NCBI GenBank assembly: GCA_017556585.1
Contig: JAFYMP010000084.1
Span: forward strand, 1-38,565
Length of the DNA stretch: 38,565 bases
Direction: 5' to 3'
From: Bacteroidaceae bacterium
GTDB taxonomy: Bacteria; Bacteroidota; Bacteroidia; Bacteroidales; Bacteroidaceae
Shown here: positions 15,041 through 24,148 of the stretch, one piece after another
Numbering within the stretch: the first letter of the stretch is position 1
Layout: the number at the start of each line of letters is the position of its first letter
Position numbers and translations under genes: made by a program
The notes under the pieces: model-generated
Seen by the model: the letters and a program-made list of their open reading frames with translations, nothing else
Databases searched by the model: none
What the model was told of the DNA's origin: nothing

Positions 15041-16423
15041 ATGAAAATAGAGAATACAACGGAATTAAGAATAAAAGAGGTGGTTGAATCACAACGAAAC
15101 TTCTTTTCCAGTCATGTCACTTTATCGGTAGATTTCCGTTTGGCACAGCTAAAAAAGATGCAGAAAATGCTGACCGAATGGGAAAAACCATTGTGTGAAG
15201 CTTTGTGGAAAGATCTGCATAAGTCTATGGAAGAGGCTGTGATGACAGAAATCAGTATAGTACAAGGAGAAATAAAGAACCACATAAAGCATCTGCGCAG
15301 GTGGGCCAAAAGTAGCAGAGCTTGTACTCCGCTAAAGATGATGCCTTCACAGAGCAAAGTGGTATCGGAACCATTGGGCTGTACATTGATAATATCGCCC
15401 TGGAATTATCCTGTTCAATTACTGCTTAATCCGCTTGTAGGAGCTATATCGGCAGGTTGTACTGCTATACTCAAAGCATCGCCTTACGTTCCAAATGTAT
15501 CTACAGTAGTGGAACAGATGATAAGTGCTACATTCCCATCAGAATACATTGCTGTGGTGCAGGGCAACAGACAGGTGAACAGTGCGTTGCTGGAAGAGCG
15601 CTTTGATTTGATATTCTTTACCGGCAGTCCGGCATTGGGTAAAACTGTAATGCAGTCGGCTGCTAAACATCTTACTCCGGTAGTGCTGGAACTGGGTGGT
15701 AAAAGTCCTTGTGTGGTAGATGAAAATGCCGATATAAAGATAGCTGCACGCAGAATAGCCTGGGGTAAAACACTAAATGCGGGACAGACCTGCATAGCCC
15801 CCGATTATCTGCTGATTCACAAAAACTGTGTGGATAAGTTCGCAGAAGAGTATGGTAAGGCTTTGCATCAGCTTCATGGGGCAGATATACAAAAATCGGC
15901 ACATTATGTAAGAATGGTGAATGAAAAAGCTTTTCAGCGAGTAGCGAACTATCTGAATGATGGCACTGTGGTTTTGGGAGGTAATACAGATGCCAATGAG
16001 CTCTACATAGAGCCTACATTATTAGCTAATGTAGCGCCTACAGCACCTGTTATGCAAGAAGAGATATTTGGACCTGTGCTCCCTATGATTACTTTCAATG
16101 ACCGCAGTGAAGCATTGGATTTTGTTCTGGAAAGAGAAAAACCGTTAGCTCTCTACTATTTTGGCAAAAAGAGAGATGCAAAAGAGTTTATACATAAAAC
16201 ATCGGCAGGAGGCTCTTGTATAAACGATGTTATAATGCACATAGCAAATGAAAATATTCCATTTGGCGGAGTAGGGAATTCAGGTATGGGAAGCTATCAT
16301 GGCAAACTGAGCTTTGATGCTTTTTCACATAAACGTTCTGTTGTAACTACCACAACGTGCATAGATTTGCCATTCCGTTATATGCCTTACAAACTATTCC
16401 GTTACATAAAAGGACTGCTATAG
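15041..16423 (+). CDS. Class-3-type aldehyde dehydrogenase
   Basis: A 460-residue protein without signal peptide, typical length for the short class-3 ALDH group. Visible landmarks are LGCTLIISPWNYPVQLLLNP (cofactor-binding region), FFTGSPALGKTVMQSA, VLELGGKSPCVV (general-base Glu) and NAGQTCIAPDYLL with the catalytic Cys, then EEIFGPVLPMITF and the C-terminal NSGMGSYHGKLSFDAFSH. Relatives oxidise medium- to long-chain or aromatic aldehydes with NAD(P). The start has AGGAAG nearby as a ribosome-binding site. Its stop codon overlaps the convergent histidine kinase gene by six bases, sharing CTATAG. Confidence 0.9.
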   Translation: MKIENTTELRIKEVVESQRNFFSSHVTLSVDFRLAQLKKMQKMLTEWEKPLCEALWKDLHKSMEEAVMTEISIVQGEIKNHIKHLRRWAKSSRACTPLKMMPSQSKVVSEPLGCTLIISPWNYPVQLLLNPLVGAISAGCTAILKASPYVPNVSTVVEQMISATFPSEYIAVVQGNRQVNSALLEERFDLIFFTGSPALGKTVMQSAAKHLTPVVLELGGKSPCVVDENADIKIAARRIAWGKTLNAGQTCIAPDYLLIHKNCVDKFAEEYGKALHQLHGADIQKSAHYVRMVNEKAFQRVANYLNDGTVVLGGNTDANELYIEPTLLANVAPTAPVMQEEIFGPVLPMITFNDRSEALDFVLEREKPLALYYFGKKRDAKEFIHKTSAGGSCINDVIMHIANENIPFGGVGNSGMGSYHGKLSFDAFSHKRSVVTTTTCIDLPFRYMPYKLFRYIKGLL

Positions 16424-17581
16424 TTTTATCTCTACAGTAGTACCTGTATCGTTATCAGAACAGATAGTTATGTCTCCTCCGTGGTTCATAATTATCTGTT
16501 TGCAAAGACTTAGTCCTATACCGCTACCGTTCTTTTTTGTACTGAAAAACGGTACAAAAACACGCTCTAAAACCTCTGGTAAAATAACTTTACCATTGTT
16601 TGTGACACTAATAATTGAGTGGTAACTACTACCGGATGATTCCGTTCTAAAAGAACATATTATCCTGGCATTGCTGGTAGGAACTGCGTCTATCGCATTG
16701 TTTAGCAGATTTATAATTACCTGTTCCATCTGTCCTCTATCGGCATAGATGGAATCGGTATCGGCATTTTCTATCTGGAATGAAATATAAGGCTGTGTAT
16801 ATAACTTTTGTATATCGGCAAACAGTTCCGATACCATGATTTTGCTTTTTATGGGAAGTGTAACGCGTGTCAGTTTGCGGTAGTTCTCTACAAAAGTAAG
16901 TAATCCCTGACTTCTCCTGTGAATAACTCCCAATCCCTCTTTTATAGTGTCAGATTCGTTCATTATATTGGTAGAGGCCATATCACAAAGTGTATCGGAC
17001 AGAGAGATAATAGGGGTGATGGAGTTCATAATTTCATGTGTCAGTACCCTGACTAATTTATGCCAGGAATCAAATTCCGTTTTATCCATAGCATTTTGAA
17101 TATCTTTCATTGCTACAATAATGCGTTTTCCTGTGTCCGTATTGATATTGGAATGGCTTATAACATATTCTCTGTTTTCAAATTGAATAATCTCTTTGTT
17201 TTCAGCAATGGCTCCCATTATGGAGTCTGTAAGCATGCAAGATTCGCCAATAAATTTTTGAGCAAAAGAGTTTGCCCATTCCGTGTGGCCGCTATCTGTA
17301 ATCACCATAACAGCGGTATCTACATTCTCCATCAATGTTTTGTAGTACAGCATTTGCGATTCGGTAGTACGTTGACTGTTTTCAACCTTTCTTCTGAAAT
17401 TCTGCTCCGATTTAAGCAGATCTAAGGTGTCGGAAAACATTTTGTATAGCGTAATTACAGAAAGAATCAGTACTGATACTGTAAAAATTGAGCAAAACCA
17501 TAAGTGGTAAAAAACAGATAAAACCAGTGTCAGAGCCATTACCACTATGACAATAATATGTATAAAGAATTTGCGTTTCAT
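16418..17581 (-). CDS. Sensor histidine kinase with minimal periplasmic loop
   Basis: A 387-residue NtrY/NtrB-like kinase. Two transmembrane helices (about 5-26 and 28-47) are joined by only a few residues, so there is no extracellular sensor domain. A PAS-like region follows (about 80-165, MENVDTAVMVITDSG), then the dimerisation helix VRVLTHEIMNSITPIISLSD with His182, the N box QMEQVIINLLNNAID, and the G-rich KKNGSGIGLSLCKQI with C-terminal DTGTTVEIKL. It would phosphorylate the sigma-54 activator encoded just upstream, with which it overlaps by four bases (ATGA). Such intramembrane-sensing kinases often respond to an envelope signal or a partner transporter; the divergent ABC transporter is the obvious candidate partner. 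Confidence 0.9.
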   Translation of the reverse strand: MKRKFFIHIIVIVVMALTLVLSVFYHLWFCSIFTVSVLILSVITLYKMFSDTLDLLKSEQNFRRKVENSQRTTESQMLYYKTLMENVDTAVMVITDSGHTEWANSFAQKFIGESCMLTDSIMGAIAENKEIIQFENREYVISHSNINTDTGKRIIVAMKDIQNAMDKTEFDSWHKLVRVLTHEIMNSITPIISLSDTLCDMASTNIMNESDTIKEGLGVIHRRSQGLLTFVENYRKLTRVTLPIKSKIMVSELFADIQKLYTQPYISFQIENADTDSIYADRGQMEQVIINLLNNAIDAVPTSNARIICSFRTESSGSSYHSIISVTNNGKVILPEVLERVFVPFFSTKKNGSGIGLSLCKQIIMNHGGDITICSDNDTGTTVEIKL

Positions 17582-18942
17582 TTGTTCAATTTTCTATATA
17601 ATGTGTATCGGGTTATTCCTAAAAGTTCTGCAGCTTTGCTTATATTGCCTTCCGCCTTTTGCATAGCGCGTTCAATGGCATCGCGCTCCAGTTCTTCCAG
17701 ATTCATAGTCTGTAATTCTCTGTTTCGGTTATATGCCGATGAATTGGATTGCAACATAAGATTATGACTCTTTATAATTGAGGAATCGGTCATAATAACT
17801 GCACGTTCTAAAGTGTGTTGCAGTTCGCGTACATTTCCCGGCCATTGATATTTAAGCAACATAGATTTGGCATCAATACTTATGCCTTTTATATGTTTGT
17901 TGTATTTCTTTGCATATACAGCTAAAAAATGGTCGGCCAGAAGTAAAATGTCGTCGCCTCGTTCGCGAATAGGTGGAATGTGAATCTCAATTGTATTTAT
18001 TCTGTAGAGTAAATCTTGTCTGAAAGTGCCATCGGCAACCATCTGCATAAGATCTGCATTAGTAGCACAGATTAAACGCACATCAATCTTTTTTGTTTTG
18101 GTATCACCTAATCTGGTTATTTCTCTACGTTCCAGTGCCGATAGCAATTTAGATTGCATTGCTGCCGTTAAGTTGCCTATCTCGTCTAAAAACAGAGTTC
18201 CTCCCGATGCTGCTTCCATACGTCCGGCCTTTGCGCTTCCTGCACCTGTGAATGCCCCCTTTTCATATCCAAACAGTTCACTTTCAAATAGTTGTTCCGG
18301 CAGACTACCCAAATCAATAGATACAAAAGGTTGATTACTTCTGTGTGACAGATGTTTTATAAGATGTGCCACCACATCTTTACCTGTGCCATTTTCGCCT
18401 GTAATAAGTACGTTGGCATCGGTCTCTGCTATACGGTCAATAATACTCTTGACCTGTTTCATTGCAGCCGATTCGCCTATTAAAATAGGTGTGTTGCTAC
18501 TACCTTGTTGTGCTAAAACTGCCACCTTTTCTTTAAGCAATTTAACTTCTTGCTTTGAACGTCTCAGTTCTACTGCCGCTTGCAGTGTAGCCAGCAGTTT
18601 GTCGTTTTCCCATGGTTTAGATATAAAATCTGTAGCACCTGCTTTTATGGCTCGTACAGCCTTTTCTGTATCGGAATAGGCTGTCATAAAAACTACAACA
18701 GCATCGTTATCTATATTTATAATATGTTGTAAACAGTCCATACCCTCCTGCCCGGAGATGGCATCTGCTGTAAAGTTCATATCTAAAAGTATAACATCCG
18801 GTTGGAATGTGTTCATAAAATGTTCCACACGTTCCGGGTTTGTGGCAACTCTTACTGCTTGAACTCTATTCTTTAGCAATATGTTTAGAGCAAACAGAAC
18901 ATCTTCGTTGTCGTCAACAATTAGAATCTTGCTTTTATCCAT
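17578..18942 (-). CDS. Sigma-54-dependent response regulator (NtrC family)
   Basis: From the ATG at 18942 the protein is 454 residues. Receiver domain: KILIVDDNEDV with acidic pocket, phospho-acceptor Asp54 in VILLDMNF, and FISKPW. AAA+ domain: Walker A GENGTGKD, the sigma-54-contacting loop ELFGYEKGAFTGAG, Walker B GGTLFLDEIGNL, arginine-finger region FRQDLLYRINTIEI, and WPGNVRELQHTLERAV. C-terminal Fis-type helix-turn-helix: EGNISKAAELLGITRYTLYR. All elements of an active enhancer-binding protein are present. Seven extra residues from an ATG at 18963 are possible. It heads an operon with the kinase, and the palindromic site at 18989-19024 together with the sigma-54 promoter at 19080 suggest that it activates the divergent ABC transporter. 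Confidence 0.93.
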   Translation of the reverse strand: MDKSKILIVDDNEDVLFALNILLKNRVQAVRVATNPERVEHFMNTFQPDVILLDMNFTADAISGQEGMDCLQHIINIDNDAVVVFMTAYSDTEKAVRAIKAGATDFISKPWENDKLLATLQAAVELRRSKQEVKLLKEKVAVLAQQGSSNTPILIGESAAMKQVKSIIDRIAETDANVLITGENGTGKDVVAHLIKHLSHRSNQPFVSIDLGSLPEQLFESELFGYEKGAFTGAGSAKAGRMEAASGGTLFLDEIGNLTAAMQSKLLSALERREITRLGDTKTKKIDVRLICATNADLMQMVADGTFRQDLLYRINTIEIHIPPIRERGDDILLLADHFLAVYAKKYNKHIKGISIDAKSMLLKYQWPGNVRELQHTLERAVIMTDSSIIKSHNLMLQSNSSAYNRNRELQTMNLEELERDAIERAMQKAEGNISKAAELLGITRYTLYRKLNK

Positions 18943-18960
18943 AGACTGTGATTTTTTTTG

Positions 18961-18968
18961 CAAATGTA
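18961..18968 (-). promoter_or_regulatory. Candidate -7 box for the regulator-kinase operon
   Basis: Read leftward TACATTTG followed by C fits TAnnTTTG, 19 bases upstream of the preferred start at 18942. It would favour the 18942 start over 18963, which is inside or too near this box. Confidence 0.55.
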
Positions 18969-18988
18969 TATATTTAATTTTGAATAAG

Positions 18989-19024
18989 TGTGCGAAATAG
19001 TAAATAATATGTGCGTATTCGCAC
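18989..19024. promoter_or_regulatory. Putative enhancer (UAS) for the NtrC-type regulator
   Basis: GTGCG-TATT-CGCAC (19011-19024) is a perfect 5-bp inverted repeat. A second TGTGCG half-site (18989-18994) lies exactly 21 bases, two helical turns, upstream of the first (19010-19015), and GTGCGAA (18990-18996) is the inverted match of TTCGCAC (19018-19024). The cluster sits about 60-90 bases upstream of the sigma-54 promoter, the usual place for an activator-binding enhancer. Confidence 0.6.
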
Positions 19025-19079
19025 GCTAAAATATGTGCTGTTGTTTTGTAAATGGTTGGGTTTCAGTATGTTAGTTTTA

Positions 19080-19095
19080 TGGCACGCTTGTTGTA
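19080..19095 (+). promoter_or_regulatory. Near-consensus sigma-54 (-24/-12) promoter
   Basis: TGGCACGCTTGTTGTA compares with the RpoN consensus TGGCACG-N4-TTGCA; the single difference is GT instead of GC at -12. Spacing between the GG and the -12 dinucleotide is the required 10 bases. It points at the ABC transporter genes, whose first ATG is 110 bases downstream. Confidence 0.75.
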
Positions 19096-19177
19096 GTTAT
19101 ATATGTAGAAGTTAGAATAAAAATGAAAGTATATTGTTAAAATAGCAATGTATATAGAGTGATGTTAAATAACTAAG

Positions 19178-19185
19178 TAATTTTG
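19178..19185 (+). promoter_or_regulatory. Possible second, housekeeping -7 box for the ABC operon
   Basis: TAATTTTG fits TAnnTTTG 20 bases before the ATG at 19206, but no -33 TTTG is visible at the right distance. It could give basal expression alongside the sigma-54 promoter or be chance in AT-rich DNA. Confidence 0.35.
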
Positions 19186-19205
19186 TAATTAAACTATTAG
19201 TAGAC

Positions 19206-19865
19206 ATGATTAAAACTGAAGCAATTAAGAAAAATTTCACAACAGAAGATGTTGAAACACGAGCTTTGAATGGAGTAACACTCCAAGTTCAACAGGGTGA
19301 TTTTGTAGCAATTATGGGACCATCGGGATGTGGTAAATCAACTTTGCTCAATGTGTTGGGGTTATTGGATAACCCAACAGAGGGAAAATATTGGTTCAAA
19401 GGTATAGATGTGGCAGAATTTACAGAGGATAAACGTACATCATTGCGTAAAGGAACTATAGGTTTTGTGTTCCAGAGTTTCAATCTTATAGATGACCTTA
19501 CAGTCTATGAAAATATTGAACTGCCACTGCTTTATATGGGAATTCCCAAACAGGAACGTCAAAAACGTGTTAATGCTATTATGGAGAGATTGGATATAGT
19601 ACATCGTGCCAAATATTTTCCGCAGCAACTTTCAGGCGGTCAGCAACAGCGTGTAGCTGTGGCACGTGCAGTTGTAACAAATCCGGAACTTATACTTGCC
19701 GACGAACCAACAGGAAACCTGGATTCCAAAAACGGACTGGAGGTGATGGAGTTGTTGCGTCAATTAAATTTAGAAGGTACAACCATAATAATTGTAACCC
19801 ATTCTCAGCGTGATGCAGCATACGCTAACCGTGTGATAAATCTATTTGATGGAAAAATTATATAA
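19206..19865 (+). CDS. ABC transporter ATP-binding protein (MacB/LolD type)
   Basis: A 219-residue ATPase with every expected motif: Walker A GPSGCGKSTLL, Q-loop GFVFQSFNLIDDLTV, signature LSGGQQQRVAVARA, Walker B LILADEPTGNLDS and the switch His in IIVTHSQ. Sequence and length match the MacB/LolD/FtsE-like subfamily, whose members power mechanotransmission by FtsX-type permeases rather than substrate passage through the membrane. The permease gene follows 10 bases after its stop. The operon starts downstream of the sigma-54 promoter, so expression is probably tied to the divergent kinase-regulator pair. Confidence 0.94.
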   Translation: MIKTEAIKKNFTTEDVETRALNGVTLQVQQGDFVAIMGPSGCGKSTLLNVLGLLDNPTEGKYWFKGIDVAEFTEDKRTSLRKGTIGFVFQSFNLIDDLTVYENIELPLLYMGIPKQERQKRVNAIMERLDIVHRAKYFPQQLSGGQQQRVAVARAVVTNPELILADEPTGNLDSKNGLEVMELLRQLNLEGTTIIIVTHSQRDAAYANRVINLFDGKII

Positions 19866-19875
19866 TTGAACGCTT

Positions 19876-22227
19876 ATGTTACTACATTATATCAAAATAG
19901 CGGTTCGCCAATTGCTTAAATACAAATTACACACTGCTGTATCTCTATTATGTATGTCATTGGGGCTTGTATTATTTGGCTTTGTGGATTCATTATTTGA
20001 ATTAGATAAGGAATTAACCAGAATAATAGATTTTATGCCACAAAAGGATGGAAATACCTATATGCTGCAAGGCGAAGAAATAGAACAAATTCTTAATGCT
20101 GATATAGAGGGACTTGAAGACATTAAAGCGTCTTCAGTTTCAGGATATGCCAAATGCTACGAAGTGGGGAAAGAAGATGAACCATACATAGTCTCTATTA
20201 TACCTGTTAATTCGCAATATTTCAGTAATGCAAGTGTTGTAGGAAGTAAAACATTAAATAAAGGTGAGATCATTATCAATGAAAAACTTGCTAAAAGAAT
20301 GTATGGTGATGATTCTCCAATAGGAAAGCAACTTGTCATTACCAAAAGAGAGTTTTTGGAGATAGATCAATATTTGGAATATATCGACATAAGTTATACT
20401 ATAGTAGGTGTGGCAAAGAATGAACTTAGAAATAATGATAGAACGATCTATGTTCCTTTCAATGAAAATGTTGCTTGTATGGTTAGTGCAACATTATCAA
20501 AAGGATATAGACTGAAGGATGTGCAGAAAACATTAGACAAAATGCAAATCTTTAGATCAGAAACCGGTGAACCTTTAAAAATCAATCTGGTAAGCGCTGT
20601 CAATTATTCTGCCGATTTGTTTAGTCGCATAATATTATCATTCTTTGCCTTACTTATTTTTATAACAGGTGTTGTGGGCTTTATGAGGTTCTTCATACAG
20701 ATGTTAGATACCAGACACAGAGAACTGGTATTACGTAAATGTGTTGGTTCTAATAACAAAGGTCTCAATCTTCTATTAGCTACAGAGGTTGTTATAATGT
20801 TGTCTCTGGTGTTTATCTTCTCCACTGTAATAACAGAGCTACTTTATAACTCGATTAATGATTACTCATTTAATAACGTTTGGGGGTACTTTGGTTTTAC
20901 TTTTGCAGATGTAATAAAAAGGCAGGTCATAGTTATAATATTTGCATTAGTATTCTGTTTGTTGATTATCCTGTTTTATGTGAGAAGAATAGGAGGCAAA
21001 ACTGTACTTAAAGTAATGAAGAGCAAACCGCATACAAATAAAAAGCACTATGTTCTGCTCTCTATGCAATTTGCGGTATCTGTAATCTTCTGTGTGCTGA
21101 TAGGGGCCTCTTTATACTCTATTAAGATAAATTCCAGTCCTGTAAAGAAATATCTGTCATTAGAAGAGATGGATAGAATTATATATGTAGATTGGAATGG
21201 AGTGGAACATTGGGATGAAATACGTGCGGAACTTGAACAATTGCCGGAGGTAGAAAATTCTTGTGTACTTCAGATAGAGGAGATAGTAAAGCAGAGATAT
21301 AATTTCAGAGAAATTTTAGTGGGTAGTGATACCATTACAATACAAGACGTAAGTGCAGGAGATCCCAGATATTTTGAACTGTTGAATATTCCTATGGAGG
21401 GCAAATTGGTAAAACCGGAGCAGAATAATTATGTTTATGTAAATAGAGCAATTTATGATGAACTCTCAAAACTGAGTGGTTTTGATGGTACCATACAGGT
21501 ATCAAACAGTTCTGAACTTTATTACAGATTATATGAAGATATCAATATAGATAGTTATAGTTTTACCACACTGCAGATTGCCGGTGTTATAGATGTTAAT
21601 CCTGGTGTAACACCTTCATATTTTATTGATTATGGCTTTAATGAAGTAAAAGGTGTTATGTTTAAAGTACAAGAGAGTCCAAATGCAAACACCTGTTTGT
21701 ATAAAATAAAGGATGGAGTAGATATAGAAGATGCAAAGAAATCGTTTGAATCGGTTTATCGTAAATATATTCCAAAATCTATGGATATAGCTCCATTTCA
21801 AACTGTAAAAGATGTGGTGTTAAGTAGAGAAGAATCGATTAAGTCTCTTTTGCTTGTTTCAATATCTCTTGCTTTTATCAGTTTGGTAATGTTGGTACTC
21901 AGTGTGTATTCTACTATTGCTCTTGATGCAGCAAGGCGTCAAAAGGAGGTGGCTATAAGAAAAATAAATGGAGCCAGCAGACAAGATATTCTTATGCAGA
22001 CTATTAAACCATATCTGAAAACATACACAATGACCTTTATTGTGGTTTATATAGCTATGCTAAGTGTATGGGGAAATGTATCAGACGTAAGTATGCCTGT
22101 ACTGTTGGTAACGCTTTATGGTATAGTGGTTTATCTCTTTACTACGGGGCTAGTTGCGCTAACTATATGGAAAGAGGTCAAAACCATAATGTTGGTAAAT
22201 CCTGCCGATGCCATAAGAAGAGAATAA
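19876..22227 (+). CDS. FtsX/MacB-type ABC transporter permease with two FtsX units
   Basis: A 783-residue membrane protein with about eight predicted helices: one near residues 17-38, three around 245-375 (first FtsX unit), one at about 393-420, and three in the last 130 residues (second FtsX unit). Large extracytoplasmic MacB-PCD-like domains lie between them (about 40-240 and 425-650). The C-terminal LDAARRQKEVAIRKINGASR is the conserved cytoplasmic coupling motif of FtsX permeases; the first unit has DTRHRELVLRKCVGSNNKG. This is the Bacteroidetes two-unit form, which acts as one polypeptide with ATPase dimers. Likely tasks are export or removal of an antibiotic, peptide or lipid from the envelope. 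No adaptor or TolC-like gene is adjacent. Confidence 0.9.
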   Translation: MLLHYIKIAVRQLLKYKLHTAVSLLCMSLGLVLFGFVDSLFELDKELTRIIDFMPQKDGNTYMLQGEEIEQILNADIEGLEDIKASSVSGYAKCYEVGKEDEPYIVSIIPVNSQYFSNASVVGSKTLNKGEIIINEKLAKRMYGDDSPIGKQLVITKREFLEIDQYLEYIDISYTIVGVAKNELRNNDRTIYVPFNENVACMVSATLSKGYRLKDVQKTLDKMQIFRSETGEPLKINLVSAVNYSADLFSRIILSFFALLIFITGVVGFMRFFIQMLDTRHRELVLRKCVGSNNKGLNLLLATEVVIMLSLVFIFSTVITELLYNSINDYSFNNVWGYFGFTFADVIKRQVIVIIFALVFCLLIILFYVRRIGGKTVLKVMKSKPHTNKKHYVLLSMQFAVSVIFCVLIGASLYSIKINSSPVKKYLSLEEMDRIIYVDWNGVEHWDEIRAELEQLPEVENSCVLQIEEIVKQRYNFREILVGSDTITIQDVSAGDPRYFELLNIPMEGKLVKPEQNNYVYVNRAIYDELSKLSGFDGTIQVSNSSELYYRLYEDINIDSYSFTTLQIAGVIDVNPGVTPSYFIDYGFNEVKGVMFKVQESPNANTCLYKIKDGVDIEDAKKSFESVYRKYIPKSMDIAPFQTVKDVVLSREESIKSLLLVSISLAFISLVMLVLSVYSTIALDAARRQKEVAIRKINGASRQDILMQTIKPYLKTYTMTFIVVYIAMLSVWGNVSDVSMPVLLVTLYGIVVYLFTTGLVALTIWKEVKTIMLVNPADAIRRE

Positions 22228-22252
22228 AAATCTGTTATAATTACATATTTGA

Positions 22253-22285
22253 AAGTGGCGGTCGAATATATATCGGTCGCCACTT
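22253..22285. terminator. Stem-loop after the ABC operon
   Basis: AAGTGGCGGTCGA pairs with TCGGTCGCCACTT over 13 positions (two G-T wobbles) with a 7-base loop. No clear T-run follows, so termination is likely but unproven. Confidence 0.55.
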
Positions 22286-22396
22286 ACTTAAAAGGACTTC
22301 TATAACTTTTGCAAAAAAATGGCTTCTTTTCTTTGTAAATACCCAATATATGCCGATATTTACAAAATGAAAGTAGAATTTTTTAATATCAACCTT

Positions 22397-24064
22397 ATGA
22401 AAAAGTTAATTTCTATCCTATTTGTAAGTATGCTGTGCATGGTTAGCGTAGCACAGCCGTCAAAAGAACCACCTATCAAGAACCCAATGCTTTGGGCCGA
22501 TGTACCTGATCCCGATGTAATTCGTGTGGGCGATACCTTTTATATGGTAAGTACCACCATGCACCTTATGCCGGGAGCACCAGTTATGGCATCACAAGAC
22601 CTTAAGAACTGGGAAACAGTAGGTTATATTTTTGACAAACTAACCGATTCTCCTAAATATGATTTGGCTTTCTCACTGCCATTGGACCAACAGAAAGGAG
22701 AAGGAGTGGGAACAGTCTATGGACGTGGACAGTGGGCTACATCACTAAAGTACCACAATGGTAAGTTCTGGGCGTTGTTAGCTCCAAATGAAAGTGGCTC
22801 TATGGGCGATTCATACATCTTTACAGCAGAAAAGGCTGAAGGACCTTGGACTATACATTCACGTCTGCGCCATTTCCACGATGCATCACTCTTCTTTGAC
22901 GAAGATGGCACACCTTATATATTCTTTGGAACCGGAGAAATGTGTCAGCTCACACCTGATTTGAAGGGAGTGGTAGAAGGCAGCCTACGTCACTATTTTC
23001 AGCGTGAAAAAGAGGAGACAGGACTTTTGGAAGGAACCCGCGTTATCAAACATAACGGAACATACTATGCTATGCTTATCAGTCAGGCATACAGTGGCGG
23101 ATTGAATCGTCGTGAAGTATGTTATAGAACAAAAGATCTTAACGGAACTTGGGAAAAGCACGTTATCCTGGAAAGTAGATTTGGTGGCTTTAGCTATCTG
23201 GCACAGGGTACTATTGTTAACACAGAAGAGGGCGATTGGTATGCTATTATGTTCCAGGATCGTGGTGGTGTAGGTCGTGTACCAACACTTTCACCTGTAC
23301 GCTGGATAGACGGATGGCCAATGATAGGCGATGAATACTACAATGTTCCTGAAATAGTTCGTCCATACAAGAGTGGTTTGCCTAAGAAAGGTATAGTACT
23401 GGCCGATGAATTTGAGGATAGTAAATTGGGACTTCACTGGCAGTGGAACCATAACCCTGTAGATGAAGCTTGGAGTTTGACAGAGCGTCCGGGATACTTA
23501 CGCTTAAAGACAGCTCGCGTAGTTCCTAACCTCTATCTTGCACCTAATACAATTACACAGCGTATGGAAGGTCCTGTTTGCAGTGGTTACATCTGCATGG
23601 ATTTATCAAAAATGAAAGATGGAGACTGTGCCGGACTGACTGCTTTCAACGGCGATAGCGGTGTGCTTACAGTGAAAAAGAGTGGTAAGAAACTTACACT
23701 TGAAATGAGCGAACAGAATGTATCGCTGTCAAATCGTGAAAAAGCTGTAACAAAAGTAGATGAAAAGGTTATAGAGACTATAGATATAACCAAGTTGGTA
23801 AATGCTAAACAGCCTAAGATTTGGTTGCGTCTGGATGGCGACTTCCGTCCGGGTCAGCGTGGAAGCGGACACGATGCTGCAAACTTCTACTATAGCTTTG
23901 ATGGCGAACAGTGGGAACAGATAGGTACAGAAAATTATCGTATGATATTTGACTATCGTCGTTTCTTTATGGGAAGCAAATTCGGTATCTTTAACTACGC
24001 CACAAAGAAAACCGGTGGTTACGTAGATGTAGATTACTTCCACTATCAGTGCGAAGAGAAATAA
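22397..24064 (+). CDS. Secreted glycoside hydrolase family 43 enzyme
   Basis: The ATG at 22397 opens a signal peptide (KKLISILFVSMLCMVSVAQ); in-frame starts at 22367 and 22319 would bury it. The N-terminal five-bladed propeller has the GH43 catalytic set: base Asp38 in VPDPDVIRVGDTFYM, the pKa-modulating Asp162 in FHDASLFFDEDG and acid Glu212 in LLEGTRVIKHNG. From about residue 340 a second beta-sandwich (DEFEDSKLGLHWQWNHNP ... FDYRRFFMGSKFGIFNYATK) matches the accessory C-terminal domain of beta-xylosidase-like members. Family activities are beta-xylosidase and alpha-L-arabinofuranosidase, acting on xylan or arabinan. It is monocistronic, with an imperfect -7 box (TATAACTTTTG, 22301-22311) upstream. 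Confidence 0.9.
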   Translation: MKKLISILFVSMLCMVSVAQPSKEPPIKNPMLWADVPDPDVIRVGDTFYMVSTTMHLMPGAPVMASQDLKNWETVGYIFDKLTDSPKYDLAFSLPLDQQKGEGVGTVYGRGQWATSLKYHNGKFWALLAPNESGSMGDSYIFTAEKAEGPWTIHSRLRHFHDASLFFDEDGTPYIFFGTGEMCQLTPDLKGVVEGSLRHYFQREKEETGLLEGTRVIKHNGTYYAMLISQAYSGGLNRREVCYRTKDLNGTWEKHVILESRFGGFSYLAQGTIVNTEEGDWYAIMFQDRGGVGRVPTLSPVRWIDGWPMIGDEYYNVPEIVRPYKSGLPKKGIVLADEFEDSKLGLHWQWNHNPVDEAWSLTERPGYLRLKTARVVPNLYLAPNTITQRMEGPVCSGYICMDLSKMKDGDCAGLTAFNGDSGVLTVKKSGKKLTLEMSEQNVSLSNREKAVTKVDEKVIETIDITKLVNAKQPKIWLRLDGDFRPGQRGSGHDAANFYYSFDGEQWEQIGTENYRMIFDYRRFFMGSKFGIFNYATKKTGGYVDVDYFHYQCEEK

Positions 24065-24086
24065 TCTTCAAAACAAATAAAAAAGT

Positions 24087-24118
24087 AACAGCGCCTCACG
24101 GAAGAGTGGGGCGCTGTT
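24087..24118. terminator. Hairpin between convergent GH43 and fabI
   Basis: AACAGCGCC-T-CAC pairs with GTG-G-GGCGCTGTT around GGAAGA: a long GC-rich stem with one internal mismatch. It lies between the two convergent stops. Confidence 0.8.
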
Positions 24119-24148
24119 GTTATGTTGTGTGTAGTGCTACAGTAGCTG

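Noticed and set aside
16418-16423. Six-base tail-to-tail overlap of the aldehyde dehydrogenase and kinase genes as a regulatory feature
   Set aside because: The overlap is the palindrome CTATAG supplying both stops; short convergent overlaps are common and nothing further supports regulation.
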